A stretch of DNA of 64,000 bases from the NCBI RefSeq assembly GCF_024171785.1, contig NZ_JAMTCK010000006.1, forward strand, positions 62,001-126,000. Reading direction: 5' to 3'. Below, one piece after another: positions 34,415-42,899 of this stretch. Both the position numbers and the translations under genes were made by a program. The notes beneath the pieces were generated by a model. That model was not told the DNA's origin and made no database searches. It saw nothing but the letters and a program-made list of their open reading frames with translations. The first letter of the stretch is position 1. The number at the start of each line of letters is the position of its first letter. The stretch is from Goodfellowiella coeruleoviolacea (GTDB lineage: Bacteria > Actinomycetota > Actinomycetes > Mycobacteriales > Pseudonocardiaceae).

Positions 34415-36039
34415 CAGCTCTCCCTTCCGGCCCGCGCCGCGCGCAGCAGCTCGTCGGCCACCTTGGTGAATTCCTCGCCGTAGCCAGCCTGGTCGGTGCG
34501 GGCGAGGCCACCGACCTCGACCACGGTACGACCCGACCCGCCCGATCCGCCGGCCGGGGTGACGCGCACCCAGATCCGGCGGCGCTTGACGACCAGGGAC
34601 GTGACCAGCCCCAGCAGCATCAGCACCGCGAACACCAGCACCCAGTTCTGCGTGGGGTCGTGGGACACCTGCAGCGACACCCACTGCTCGACGTTGTCGA
34701 AGCGGACCCGGGTGCCGTCGTCGAGGGTGATCTCCTCGCCCAGCGCCAGGTTCTTCCTGGCCACCTTCTGCAGCCGGCCACTGTCCACCATGGACTGGTC
34801 AATGGAGTAGATGGACTGGCCGCGGCCGGAGTCGCTGCCCAGGTCGCCCCGGTAGATGTCCACGGCGACGGCCGGGTCGCGCAGTTCCGGGAACGAGGAG
34901 CTGAGCACGGTGCCGTCGTAGACGGCGGTGGGCGCGAACAGGCCGGTGATGGCGAGTTGGGACTTGCGCCGCTGCTCGGGGTCTGGCGTGTCGGGCGGGT
35001 CGAACTTGGTCGCGCCGCTGGAGAGCAGGGTGATCGGGTCGGCCTGCTCCCACTGGATCACGTTGCTGCGCTGGGTGCCGTCCGGGTAGGTGACGGTGAA
35101 CCGGGGGGCGTAGCCGTGGCTGAGCAGGTAGACCCGGTCCCCGGCGGTGCGCAGCGGCGAGTTGACCCGCAGGTCGTAGGGCCGCCAGGTGCCGGTGCTC
35201 AGGTCCGCCCCGGCCTGGTACTGGATGTCGGCCTGGTAGCTGGTGGGCTGGCCGGTGGGCAGGTACTGGGCGGTGAAGCCGTTCACCTTGACGCAGAACG
35301 GGCTGAGCTGGGTGCCGTCCACGCTCAGGCCGGGCACGAAGTAGTCGTAGTTGGCCACGCCCGAGTTGCAGAACTCGCTGTTCTCGCCGCCGTTGGCGAG
35401 CACGATCACGTGGCCCTCGTACTTGTAGATGCCGCCGAGCGCGAAGGCCACCAGGATGCCGAGCAGTCCGAAGTGGAACACCAGGTTGCCGGTCTCGCGC
35501 AGGAAGCCGCGCTCGGCGCTGATGCTGCGGGCCCCGTCCTCCTCGGTGTGCTCGGCCACGCGCCAGCCGCGCAGCCGCGTCCTGGCCGCGGTCAGCACCG
35601 CGTCCGCCGAGGCGTCCACAGTGGACTGCCGGTGGTGCGGGAGCCGGGCGAGGTTGCGCGGGGTGAGCACCGGCTTGGCCCGCAACTGCCTGGCGTACTC
35701 CACGGTGCGCGGCAGCAGGCAGCCGATCAGCGAGGTGAACAGCAGGATGTAGATGGCGGAGAACCAGACGCTGGAGTAGACGTCGTAGAACTGCAGCCGG
35801 TCCAGCAGTCGGCCCCACCAGCCGTGGTCGGCGATGTACTGGTCGGTCTTGGCCGAGTTGAGCGAGCGCTGCGGCAGCAGCGCGCCCGGCATGGCGCCCA
35901 GGGCGAGCAGGAACAGCAGGGTGAGCGCGGTGCGCATGGCGGTCAGGCCGCGCCAGGTGTTGCGCAGGAAGGCGAGCAGCGCGCCGAACCGGGACGGGCT
36001 GTGCTGGGCGCTCGGTCGCGTGCTCTGGTCGGTGCTCAT
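34414..36039 (-). CDS. resB: Cytochrome c biogenesis protein ResB
   Basis: 541 residues. Typical ResB/Ccs1 topology: helices near 35-50 (ALTLLFLLALGAMPG), 85-105 (SVWFSAIYILLFTSLIGCLL), 180-205 (LVFHFGLLGILVAFALGGI), then a large extracytoplasmic domain and a final helix near 475 (WVLVFAVLMLLGLVTSLVV). It holds haem on the outer face together with CcsA. Start ATG 36039 directly follows the ccdA stop, giving a ccdA-resB-ccsA operon. Confidence 0.94.
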   Translation of the reverse strand: MSTDQSTRPSAQHSPSRFGALLAFLRNTWRGLTAMRTALTLLFLLALGAMPGALLPQRSLNSAKTDQYIADHGWWGRLLDRLQFYDVYSSVWFSAIYILLFTSLIGCLLPRTVEYARQLRAKPVLTPRNLARLPHHRQSTVDASADAVLTAARTRLRGWRVAEHTEEDGARSISAERGFLRETGNLVFHFGLLGILVAFALGGIYKYEGHVIVLANGGENSEFCNSGVANYDYFVPGLSVDGTQLSPFCVKVNGFTAQYLPTGQPTSYQADIQYQAGADLSTGTWRPYDLRVNSPLRTAGDRVYLLSHGYAPRFTVTYPDGTQRSNVIQWEQADPITLLSSGATKFDPPDTPDPEQRRKSQLAITGLFAPTAVYDGTVLSSSFPELRDPAVAVDIYRGDLGSDSGRGQSIYSIDQSMVDSGRLQKVARKNLALGEEITLDDGTRVRFDNVEQWVSLQVSHDPTQNWVLVFAVLMLLGLVTSLVVKRRRIWVRVTPAGGSGGSGRTVVEVGGLARTDQAGYGEEFTKVADELLRAARAGRES

Positions 36040-36822
36040 CTACAGCGGTACCCCCACGCCGTTGATCAGGGCGGTTTGCAGCCAGCGGACGAGCATCCCC
36101 CACACGCCGGTGACCAGCAGCGTGCCGACCACCAGCAGCAGGACCCCGCCGAAGATCTGCATGCCGCGCACGTGCGCGCGCAGCCAGCCGGTGACCCGCA
36201 GCGCCCACCGGGAGCCGAGGGCGATCAGCACGAACGGCAGGCCGAGGCCCAGGCAGTAGGCCAGGGCCAGCACCAGGCCGCGCAGCGCGGCCGGGCCGAT
36301 CTCGGTGCCGGCGGCCAGGGACATCACCCCGGACAGGGTGGGGCCCAGGCAGGGTGTCCAGCCCAGGCCGAAGACCGCGCCGAGCAGGGGCGCGCCCACC
36401 AGGCCGGCCCTGGGCACCCGGTGCATCCGCAGGTCGCGCTGGAACACCGGGATCAGCCCGATGAAGACCAGGCCCATGGCGATGGTGACCACCCCGCCGA
36501 CGCGCTGGAGCAGCGGGGTGTTGAGGTACAGCACGTCGGTCAGGCCGAGCACGCCGACCGTGCCGGCGACGAAGACCGCGGTGAACCCGAGCACGAACAG
36601 CCCGGCCGCGCCGGCCACCCGGCCCCGGCCGGTGCCGCGCCGCCGCTCCGCGGTGCTGACGGCGGGGGCCTCGGCGCCCACCAGGCCGGCCAGGTAGGCG
36701 AGGTAACCGGGGACCAGCGGCATCACGCAGGGGGACGCGAAGGAGACCGTCCCTGCGAGTAACGCCAATCCGGTGGCCAGCAGCAGCGGCCCCGAGATGG
36801 CGTACTGGGTGATGGGGTCCAC
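36040..36822 (-). CDS. ccdA: Thiol-disulphide transporter CcdA
   Basis: 260 residues from GTG 36820-36822, six membrane helices. The redox cysteines are C32 in SFASPCVMPLVPGYLAYL and C158 in GLGWTPCLGPTLSG. CcdA moves reducing power to the outside for the thioredoxin-like ResA that keeps apocytochrome cysteines reduced. In most actinobacteria resA/tlpA is immediately upstream; here it is at 46405, about 9.6 kb away. The frame is open upstream to 36936 but lacks a start signal. Confidence 0.93.
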   Translation of the reverse strand: MDPITQYAISGPLLLATGLALLAGTVSFASPCVMPLVPGYLAYLAGLVGAEAPAVSTAERRRGTGRGRVAGAAGLFVLGFTAVFVAGTVGVLGLTDVLYLNTPLLQRVGGVVTIAMGLVFIGLIPVFQRDLRMHRVPRAGLVGAPLLGAVFGLGWTPCLGPTLSGVMSLAAGTEIGPAALRGLVLALAYCLGLGLPFVLIALGSRWALRVTGWLRAHVRGMQIFGGVLLLVVGTLLVTGVWGMLVRWLQTALINGVGVPL

Positions 36823-36978
36823 GGGTACTGAGGGTAGGTACCGCGTTCGGGCGGGCGAGCACCGGCATACCCCAGGAGCGCCGTGGCTCACAACCCGCGA
36901 CCGCCCTGAGCCGGCGCGGCGGGGTGCCACACACATACCACCCGATCAGCCCGCAGCCGGTGATTTCGCGTTCGCAAC

Positions 36979-37072
36979 CGCGCGAGTCGACTGTGCAAAC
37001 CCCGCGAGTCGGGCGTTCAGCGTGCGCGAGTCGGGCGTTCGGCGTGCGCGAGTCGGGCGTTCCAGCAGGCCC
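36979..37072 (-). repeat. Dispersed intergenic repeat, copy C, with tandem extension
   Basis: 36979-37010 is the reverse complement of the repeat core seen at 2232-2263 and 45303-45334 (core TGCAAACCCCGCGAGTC here). It is followed by tandem GCGCGAGTCGGGCGTTC units near 37005, 37025 and 37046. Confidence 0.75.
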
Positions 37073-37132
37073 GTTCGGGTGACCGGCGCGCGGGGCGGCC
37101 CGCTTGCACCCCCCAAGCGGGGTGACAAACAC

Positions 37133-37144
37133 TGACATCTGTCA
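37133..37144. promoter_or_regulatory. Palindromic operator candidate
   Basis: TGACATCTGTCA (5-bp arms, 2-bp centre), 28 bp before the aldo/keto reductase start. TGACA-type palindromes are common TetR-family operators; no regulator is assigned. Confidence 0.4.
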
Positions 37145-37171
37145 TGCGAGGCAGGAGGAGAGGAGCACCAC

Positions 37172-38143
37172 ATGGAGACGCGTCGTCTTGGCGCCACCGG
37201 GCCGGAGGTGCCCGCGCTGGGCCTGGGCTGCATGGGCATGTCGGACCTGTACGGGCCGGCGGACGAGCAGGAGGGCATCGCCACCGTCCGCGCCGCGCTG
37301 GACGCCGGCGTCACCCTGCTCGACACCGGCGACTTCTACGGGATGGGCCACAACGAGCTGCTGATCCGCGAGGCGCTGCGCGGCCGGGACCGGGAGCGGG
37401 TGGTGCTCAGCGTGAAGTTCGGGGCGCTGCGCGGCCCGGACGGCGAGTGGCTGGGGCAGGACGGGCGGCCGGCGGCGGTGCGCAACGCCCTCGCCTACAC
37501 GCTGCGCCGGCTGGGCACCGACCACGTGGACATCTACCGGCCGGCGCGGCTGGACCCGGCCGTGCCGATCGAGGACACCGTGGGCGCCATCGCCGACCTG
37601 GTGCGGGCCGGGTACGTGCGGCACATCGGCCTGTCCGAGGTGGACGCGGCGTCCGTGCGCCGCGCCAACGCCGTCCACCCCGTCGTCGACCTGCAGATCG
37701 AGTACTCGCTGCTGACCAGGGACATCGAGGCGGAGATCCTGCCGACCTGCCGGGAGCTGGGCGTCGGCATCACCGCCTACGGCGTGCTGTCCCGGGGCCT
37801 GCTGTCCGGGCACTGGTCACCGGAGCGGCGCCTGACCGAGGGCGACTACCGCGGCATCACCCCGCGTTTCCAGGGCGAGAACCTCGCGCGCAACCTGGAG
37901 CTGGTCGAGTCGCTGCGCGGCATCGCCGAGGCACGCGGCGCCACCACCGCCCAGGTGGCGATCGCCTGGGTGCTGTCCCGGGGCGAGGACATCGTGCCGC
38001 TGGTGGGCGCGCGCCGCCGGGACCGGCTGGCCGAGTCGCTGGCAGCCGCCGACCTGCGGCTGGCCCCGGAGGAGCTGGCCGCGATCGAGCGGGCGGTGCC
38101 GGCCGGCGCCGCCGCGGGCGCGCGCTACCCGCAGGACGCCTAG
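37172..38143 (+). CDS. Aldo/keto reductase lacking the catalytic histidine
   Basis: 323 residues, (beta/alpha)8 NADPH-dependent reductase. The tetrad is partly present: D51 and Y56 in LLDTGDFYG, K82 in SVKFG. The fourth residue, normally His in DLYYQHRVDP, is Ala125 in DIYRPARLDP. This substitution typifies one AKR subgroup and may change activity. NADPH-site segments VPLVGARRRDRL are present near 290. Strong ribosome site upstream. Convergent with the XRE gene, the stops overlapping by four bases. Substrate unknown. Confidence 0.85.
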   Translation: METRRLGATGPEVPALGLGCMGMSDLYGPADEQEGIATVRAALDAGVTLLDTGDFYGMGHNELLIREALRGRDRERVVLSVKFGALRGPDGEWLGQDGRPAAVRNALAYTLRRLGTDHVDIYRPARLDPAVPIEDTVGAIADLVRAGYVRHIGLSEVDAASVRRANAVHPVVDLQIEYSLLTRDIEAEILPTCRELGVGITAYGVLSRGLLSGHWSPERRLTEGDYRGITPRFQGENLARNLELVESLRGIAEARGATTAQVAIAWVLSRGEDIVPLVGARRRDRLAESLAAADLRLAPEELAAIERAVPAGAAAGARYPQDA

Positions 38144-39033
38144 CCGTCGCCGGTTCCCCCGGGCGGAGCGGCGGTGACCAGCGTGGTCTGCTCGGACCAG
38201 GCCACCAGCAGCCGCAGCGCGGTCTGCGCGGGTGAGCCCTCGGCCACGGTGTGCGCGATCAGCGCCTGGTCCGGGTCGTCCGGGAAGCGCAGCGTCTCGT
38301 AGCCCAGCTCCAGCTCGCCGACCACCGGGTGCCGGTAGCGGTAGCGGCCGTGGGTCTTGTCCTTGACCTGGTGTTCCGCCCACACCTCGCGGAACTCCGG
38401 GCTGGCCGAGGACAGCTCGGCGACCAGGGTCGCGGTGCTCGGATCGCCCGGGTGGCGGCCGGCGTCCAGCCGCAGGTAGGCCACCACGTCACTGGCCTTG
38501 CCGCGCCAGTCCGCGTACAGCGCGCGCATGCCCTCGTCCAGGAACACCAGCCGGGCCAGGTTGCGCTCGCGCGGCGGCAGCGCGCCGAAGTCCGTGATCA
38601 GCGCGGCGGCCAGCCGGTTCCAGGCCAGCACGTCGGTGTTGCGGCCGACGATGTAGGCGGGCACCTCGCCGACCGAGTCCAGCAGCCGGCGCAGCCCGGG
38701 CCGCACCCGCTGCGGCTCGGGCGCGCTGTCCGCGCGGTCCGGGCCCGGCCACGGGCGGGCCAGCCGGTACAGGTGCTGGCGCTCGGCGTCGGACAGGCGC
38801 AGCGCGCGGGCCACCGCGTCCAGCACCGCCGCGGAGAAGTGCAGGGTGCGGCCCTGTTCCAGGCGCACGTAGTGGTCGACGCTCACGCCGGCCAGCCGGG
38901 CCAGCTCCTCGCGGCGCAGCCCGGGAACCCGCCGGGCCCCGCCGTAGTCGGGCAGCCCCAGCTCCTCCGGCCGCAGCCGGGCCCGCCGGGACCTGAGGAA
39001 CTCGCCCAGTTCGGCGCGTCGATCCAGTGCCAT
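38140..39033 (-). CDS. XRE-family regulator with MmyB-like sensor domain
   Basis: 297 residues from ATG 39031-39033. N-terminal helix-turn-helix (GELFLRSRRARL-type helix, PGLRREELARLAGVSVDHYV, RLEQGR) followed by a PAS-like MmyB ligand domain (GEVPAYIVGRNTDVLAWNRL, NLARLVFLDEGMRALYADW, GRYRYRHPVVGELELGYETL). This class commonly controls a divergent oxidoreductase gene, here the second aldo/keto reductase 139 bp away. MmyB-like domains are thought to bind fatty-acid-like ligands. Confidence 0.88.
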   Translation of the reverse strand: MALDRRAELGEFLRSRRARLRPEELGLPDYGGARRVPGLRREELARLAGVSVDHYVRLEQGRTLHFSAAVLDAVARALRLSDAERQHLYRLARPWPGPDRADSAPEPQRVRPGLRRLLDSVGEVPAYIVGRNTDVLAWNRLAAALITDFGALPPRERNLARLVFLDEGMRALYADWRGKASDVVAYLRLDAGRHPGDPSTATLVAELSSASPEFREVWAEHQVKDKTHGRYRYRHPVVGELELGYETLRFPDDPDQALIAHTVAEGSPAQTALRLLVAWSEQTTLVTAAPPGGTGDG

Positions 39034-39077
39034 GCGCCCAGTATCCGTGGCCGCTGACCGGCCCTGCCTGGTCATGC

Positions 39078-39091
39078 CGTGCCCAGGCACG
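39078..39091. promoter_or_regulatory. Palindrome in divergent XRE/reductase promoter region
   Basis: CGTGCCCAGGCACG (6-bp arms), with an extra half-site GGCAC at 39096-39100. It lies between the divergent starts at 39033 and 39173 and is a plausible operator for the XRE protein. Confidence 0.45.
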
Positions 39092-39172
39092 CGCTGGCAC
39101 TGGGTGGACCGGTCGCCCGCCGGCAGGGTTGTGCTCACCGAACGAACCACCCACTCGGCAGGAGCAACGAGA

Positions 39173-40228
39173 ATGACCACGACGAACCTGACCACCCGGC
39201 AGCTGGGCACCACCGGCATGGCGATCTCCACCACCGGGCTGGGTGCCTGGGCCATGGGCGGCAGCGACTGGCAGTACGCCTGGGGTCCGCAGGACGACGC
39301 CGACTCGATAGCCACCATCCGGCACGCGGTCGCGGCCGGCGTGAACTGGATCGACACCGCCGCCGCCTACGGGCTGGGCCACTCCGAGGAGGTGGTCGGC
39401 AAGGCCGTCGCCGGCCTGCCCGAGGCGGACCGCCCCTACCTGTTCACCAAGCTCGGCCTGGTCTGGGCGGACCCGAACCAGCGGAACGTGCCGCCGCGCA
39501 AGCTGATGAGCCCGGCCAGTGTGCGGCGGGAGCTGGAGGACTCGCTGCGCCGGCTGGGCGTGGACCACATCGACCTGTACCAGGTGCACTACCCCGGTGA
39601 CGGCCAGCTGCTGATCTGGGGCGGCGAGGACACCGCGCCGCCGGTGGGCGCCACCCCGCTGGAGGAGTACTGGCAGACCATGGCCGACCTGAAGCGGGCG
39701 GGCAAGGTGCGCGCCATCGGCCTGTCCAACCACGGGGTGGCCGAGCTGGAGCGGGCCGAGCGGGTCGCCCACGTGGACGCCATCCAGCCGCCGTTCTCCG
39801 CGCTGGACCGCGGCGCCGCCGCCGAGATCGCCTGGAGTGCCGCGCACGACACCGGGGTGATCGTCTACCAGCCCATGCAGTCCGGCCTGCTCACCGGCGC
39901 CGTGGACGCGGCACGGGTGGCCGCGCTGCCGGCGGGCGACTGGCGGCGCGGCCACCCCGACTTCACCACGAACCTGGCGCGCAACCTGGTGGTCACCGAC
40001 GCGCTGCGCGCGGTGGCGCGCCGGCACGACACCACCGTGCCGGCCGTGGCGGTCGCCTGGACGCTGGCCTGGCCCGGCGTGACCGGCGCGATCGTCGGCG
40101 CCCGCCACCCGGGGCAGGTCGACGGCTGGACGCCGGGCGCCGGCCTGGTGCTGACCGACGCCGACCTGGCCGACATCGCCGCCGCCATCACCACCTCCGG
40201 CGCGGGCACCGGCCCGACCCGCCCCTGA
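39173..40228 (+). CDS. Aldo/keto reductase
   Basis: 351 residues from ATG 39173 with AGGAG upstream. The full catalytic tetrad is present: D61 and Y66 in WIDTAAAYG, K93 in FTKLG, H139 in LYQVHYP. Closest in layout to the AKR subgroup of general-stress/YdhF-like reductases. First gene of a probable unit with the monooxygenase-like gene 38 bp downstream, under control of the divergent XRE regulator. Substrate unknown. Confidence 0.88.
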   Translation: MTTTNLTTRQLGTTGMAISTTGLGAWAMGGSDWQYAWGPQDDADSIATIRHAVAAGVNWIDTAAAYGLGHSEEVVGKAVAGLPEADRPYLFTKLGLVWADPNQRNVPPRKLMSPASVRRELEDSLRRLGVDHIDLYQVHYPGDGQLLIWGGEDTAPPVGATPLEEYWQTMADLKRAGKVRAIGLSNHGVAELERAERVAHVDAIQPPFSALDRGAAAEIAWSAAHDTGVIVYQPMQSGLLTGAVDAARVAALPAGDWRRGHPDFTTNLARNLVVTDALRAVARRHDTTVPAVAVAWTLAWPGVTGAIVGARHPGQVDGWTPGAGLVLTDADLADIAAAITTSGAGTGPTRP

Positions 40229-40266
40229 CCCGTTCGTCACCCACCCCGACCAGCGAGGAGACCGCC

Positions 40267-40566
40267 ATGTCCTTGACCGTCATCGCCGAGTGCCTGGCCA
40301 CCCCGGGCCAGGAGGACCGGCTGCGCACCGCCCTGGAGGCGATGATCGAGCCGTCCCTGGACGAGCCCGGCTGCCTGGCCTACCGCCCCTACGCCGACCC
40401 CAACCAGCCGGCCCGGATGGTGGTGGTGGAGCGGTGGACCGGCGCCGCCGCCCTGGCCGACCACTTCGCCACCCCGCACTTCGCCCACGTCAGCGAGGTG
40501 TTGGCGGGCATCCTGGCCGAGCCGATGACCATCCAGAAGCTCGTCGCGGCTCCCCCCGAGCAGTGA
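40267..40566 (+). CDS. Antibiotic biosynthesis monooxygenase-type (ABM) small protein
   Basis: 99 residues, dimeric alpha-beta barrel of the YgiN/ABM class: LTVIAECLATPGQEDRLRTA, EPGCLAYRPYADPN, MVVVERWTGAAALADHF, HFAHVSEVLAGIL. Members oxidise quinols or polyketide phenols without cofactors. GCGAGGAG precedes the ATG. Downstream of, and probably cotranscribed with, the aldo/keto reductase. Confidence 0.85.
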   Translation: MSLTVIAECLATPGQEDRLRTALEAMIEPSLDEPGCLAYRPYADPNQPARMVVVERWTGAAALADHFATPHFAHVSEVLAGILAEPMTIQKLVAAPPEQ

Positions 40567-40611
40567 GGAACCGAACCGTGCGGAACCGAACCGCGCGGAA
40601 CCGGGCAGCGC
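40567..40611. repeat. 15-bp tandem repeat, three copies
   Basis: GGAACCGAACCGTGC at 40567, GGAACCGAACCGCGC at 40582 and a degenerate copy at 40597, starting within the 3' end of the ABM gene. Confidence 0.75.
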
Positions 40612-40621
40612 GGGGTCCGGC

Positions 40622-40638
40622 ATTACCCGGCGGGTAAT
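40622..40638. promoter_or_regulatory. Palindrome upstream of DUF1330 gene
   Basis: ATTACCCGGCGGGTAAT, perfect 7-bp arms around GGC, about 100 bp before the DUF1330 start. Its AT-containing arms stand out in this G+C-rich DNA. Operator is more likely than terminator because no U-tract follows. Confidence 0.45.
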
Positions 40639-40739
40639 CGACAGCTGGCCGACCGGCCAGCAGGATTGCGGCAACACGGCGGCCACCAGCGACAACGCGG
40701 TGGTCGCCGCCCCACTCGGCACGCCCGTCAGGAGGAACC

Positions 40740-41102
40740 ATGACCGCCTACGTGATCGCGCACCTGCAGCAGGGGGAGCCGCACCCGGAGGTGTTCGAGT
40801 ACATGGAGCGCGTCCAGGGCACCTTCGCCCCGTTCGGCGGCCGGTTCATCGTGCACGGCGGCGCCACCCCGCACGTGTGGGAGGGGACGTGGACCGGGGA
40901 CCTGGTGATGGTCGCCTTCCCGGACATGGCCGCGGCCCGCGCCTGGTACGACTCGCCGGCCTACCAGGAGATCAAGCCACTGCGCACCCGGCACCTCCCC
41001 GGCTCGCTCATCCTGCTCGACGGGGTCGGTCCGGACTACGACGCCGCGGCCACGGCCGCCGCCATGCGCGCGCGGCACGCCGCTGCCGCCGCGGACCGGT
41101 AG
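40740..41102 (+). CDS. DUF1330 protein
   Basis: 120 residues, ferredoxin-like fold of the DUF1330/dimeric barrel family: TAYVIAHLQQGEPHPEVFEY, FGGRFIVHGGATPHVWEGTW, MVAFPDMAAARAWYDSPAYQ, EIKPLRTRH. AGGAGG lies upstream of ATG 40740. The Ala-rich tail after 100 is extra. Function unknown; related barrels bind small aromatics. Confidence 0.85.
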   Translation: MTAYVIAHLQQGEPHPEVFEYMERVQGTFAPFGGRFIVHGGATPHVWEGTWTGDLVMVAFPDMAAARAWYDSPAYQEIKPLRTRHLPGSLILLDGVGPDYDAAATAAAMRARHAAAAADR

Positions 41103-41177
41103 GGCGCGGCGCGCCCGACCCGGGGCCGTGTGGTCGGATAGCGGGTGAACCAGTAGTCAGCAGGAAAGCAGGACCAC

Positions 41178-41507
41178 ATGGCAGCCGAGCTGCAGATCGA
41201 GGACATCAAGGTCGGCGAGGGCGCCGAGGCCAAGTCCGGCGACACCGTGCGCGTGCACTACGTGGGCACGCTCACCGACGGCAAGAAGTTCGACTCGTCC
41301 CGCGACCGCGGCGAGGCGTTCGAGTTCCCGCTCGGTGCCGGTCACGTGATCAAGGGCTGGGACCAGGGCGTGGCCGGGATGCGCGTGGGCGGCCTGCGCA
41401 AGCTGACCGTGCCGTCCCACCTCGGCTACGGCGACCGCGGTTTCCCCGGCGTGATCCCGGGTGGCGCCACCCTGGTCTTCGAGGTGGAGCTGCTCGGCGT
41501 CGGCTGA
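41178..41507 (+). CDS. FKBP-type peptidyl-prolyl isomerase
   Basis: 109 residues, single cytoplasmic FKBP domain: [67 protein letters not shown]. The FK506-pocket residues (Y, F, D, W) are preserved. No signal peptide. Catalyses cis-trans proline isomerisation in folding. Ends at a probable bidirectional terminator. Confidence 0.95.
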   Translation: MAAELQIEDIKVGEGAEAKSGDTVRVHYVGTLTDGKKFDSSRDRGEAFEFPLGAGHVIKGWDQGVAGMRVGGLRKLTVPSHLGYGDRGFPGVIPGGATLVFEVELLGVG

Positions 41508-41526
41508 GCGCGACCCGCGGAACATC

Positions 41527-41557
41527 CCGGTGGGGTCGGCGGTGCCGGTCCCACCGG
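41527..41557. terminator. Bidirectional terminator hairpin
   Basis: CCGGTGGG (41527-41534) pairs with CCCACCGG (41550-41557), with a small inner GGC/GCC stem. It lies between the convergent FKBP and monooxygenase stops. Confidence 0.5.
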
Positions 41558-41578
41558 ACCCGCCACCAGCGGTTCCGG

Positions 41579-42772
41579 TCAGAACCGGTACTCGGGCAGG
41601 GCGGCGTCCTTGGCCAGGGAGTTGCTGCTGGCGATCAGCGCCCACCTGCCCAGCCGGGATGACAGCACGGTGTTGCGCAGCCGCAGCCGGGTGGCGGTGG
41701 GCGGCGCGAGGAACTGGCCGGGGTTGGCCCCGCGCTGCCACCGGCCGGCGTAGCCGCGCATGCGCCGCTCGTAGGCGGCGAACGCGGTGCGGTGCGCGCC
41801 CCGAGCGGCGGCGAGCTCACCGGCCAGCACGTACGCGCCGACAATCCCCGTGCCCACGCCCATGCCGCCGAGGGTGACGCCCCACGCGGCGTCGCCGAGC
41901 AGGGCGACCCGGCCACTGGTCCAGGCCGGCGCGGTGACCCGGCTGATCGAGTCGAAGTACAGCTCGTCGGCCTCGCGCAGGGTGGCCAGCAGGTGCGGCA
42001 CGTGCCAGCCCATGCCCTGGCAGGCGTCGGCGACCAGCTTCTTCTGCTGGTCGATGTCGTGCCAGTCGTAGTCCAGTCGCGGTGCGGCGAACACGACCTG
42101 CGTGCCGGCCCGCCCTGGGGTGCGCTGGTCAGCGGCGACGCTGGCCATCCGGCCCGGCTCGGTGTACACCCGGGCCGTGGCGGTGGCGCGCAACCGCTGG
42201 TCGTCGGGCAGGTCCCAGCCGGCCAGGTAGAACCCGAGGTGCTGGACGAACCGCGCCTCCGGGCCGAAGACCAGGCGGCGCACGGTGGAGTGCATCCCGT
42301 CCGCGCCGATCACCAGGTCGACCGTGCGGGAGGCGGACCTGGCGAAGTCCACCCGCACGCCGTCGGCCTGCTCGCGCAGCCCGGTGACGGTGTCGCCGAA
42401 CAGGTACTCGGCCCGGTCGGCGCTGTGCTCGTGCAGCACCCGGGACAGGTCGCGGCGGTGCACCTCGATGTCGCCGCCGGCGAACTCGGCGGGCAGCCCG
42501 AAGATCTCCCGGTCGTGCTCGTCCACGAAGCTCATGGCGCCGCCGCGGGTCTGCAGGCCGCGCAGTTCGTCGAGCACGCCCATCCTGGCCAGCACGCCCA
42601 GGTGGGTGGGGCCGCGGAAGTCCACGGCGAACCCGCTGGTGCGCGGCGCGGGCGCGACCTCGACCACGGTGGTCTCGGCGCCGTAGCGGGTCAGCCAGCA
42701 GGCCAGGGCCGGTCCGGCCACGCCAGCACCGGAGATCAGGACGCGGACGCCGTGCAGTGGGGAAGTGCTCAT
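41579..42772 (-). CDS. FAD-dependent aromatic/polyketide monooxygenase
   Basis: 397 residues, UbiH/TetX-type flavoprotein hydroxylase. Rossmann GAGVAG at 15-20, DG motif LVIGADGMHSTVRRLVFG, and FAD-ribityl motif RVALLGDAAWGVTLGGMGVG. It hydroxylates phenolic or polyketide substrates with NAD(P)H and oxygen. It is divergent from a TetR gene with a 39-bp inverted-repeat operator between them, an arrangement typical of inducible detoxification. The starting ATG is 42770-42772. Tetracycline-type inactivation is possible but not shown. Confidence 0.88.
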   Translation of the reverse strand: MSTSPLHGVRVLISGAGVAGPALACWLTRYGAETTVVEVAPAPRTSGFAVDFRGPTHLGVLARMGVLDELRGLQTRGGAMSFVDEHDREIFGLPAEFAGGDIEVHRRDLSRVLHEHSADRAEYLFGDTVTGLREQADGVRVDFARSASRTVDLVIGADGMHSTVRRLVFGPEARFVQHLGFYLAGWDLPDDQRLRATATARVYTEPGRMASVAADQRTPGRAGTQVVFAAPRLDYDWHDIDQQKKLVADACQGMGWHVPHLLATLREADELYFDSISRVTAPAWTSGRVALLGDAAWGVTLGGMGVGTGIVGAYVLAGELAAARGAHRTAFAAYERRMRGYAGRWQRGANPGQFLAPPTATRLRLRNTVLSSRLGRWALIASSNSLAKDAALPEYRF

Positions 42773-42813
42773 CGATGCCTGCCTCGGGGCGAGAGGGGTG
42801 CGAACCGGACCGA

Positions 42814-42852
42814 AACTGTGTCCGACGGATACGGTGTACCATAGACACAGTT
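42814..42852. promoter_or_regulatory. TetR operator: 9-bp inverted repeat
   Basis: AACTGTGTC (42814-42822) and GACACAGTT (42844-42852) are perfect inverted repeats 21 bp apart. They flank a possible -10 TACCAT (42837-42842). Located between divergent starts at 42772 and 42900. Confidence 0.65.
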
Positions 42853-42899
42853 CCGTGGTTTCGACAAGACCCCAGGTCAGCGTCAAGTCAGGAGGTCAG

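Larger units (their letters stand above)
36823..37171. other. Gene-free 349-bp interval at the left border of the accessory island
   Basis: No gene is seen. It contains the inverted copy of the dispersed repeat (36979-37010), three tandem copies of a related 20-bp unit (to 37072), a small palindrome TGACATCTGTCA and the strong ribosome site GGAGGAGAGGAG for the reductase at 37172. Confidence 0.65.

Noticed and set aside
34799-37138. Long open frame antisense or offset to resB and ccdA
   Set aside because: Composition is Arg/Pro/Ala-rich from G+C bias, and no motif or start signal supports it.
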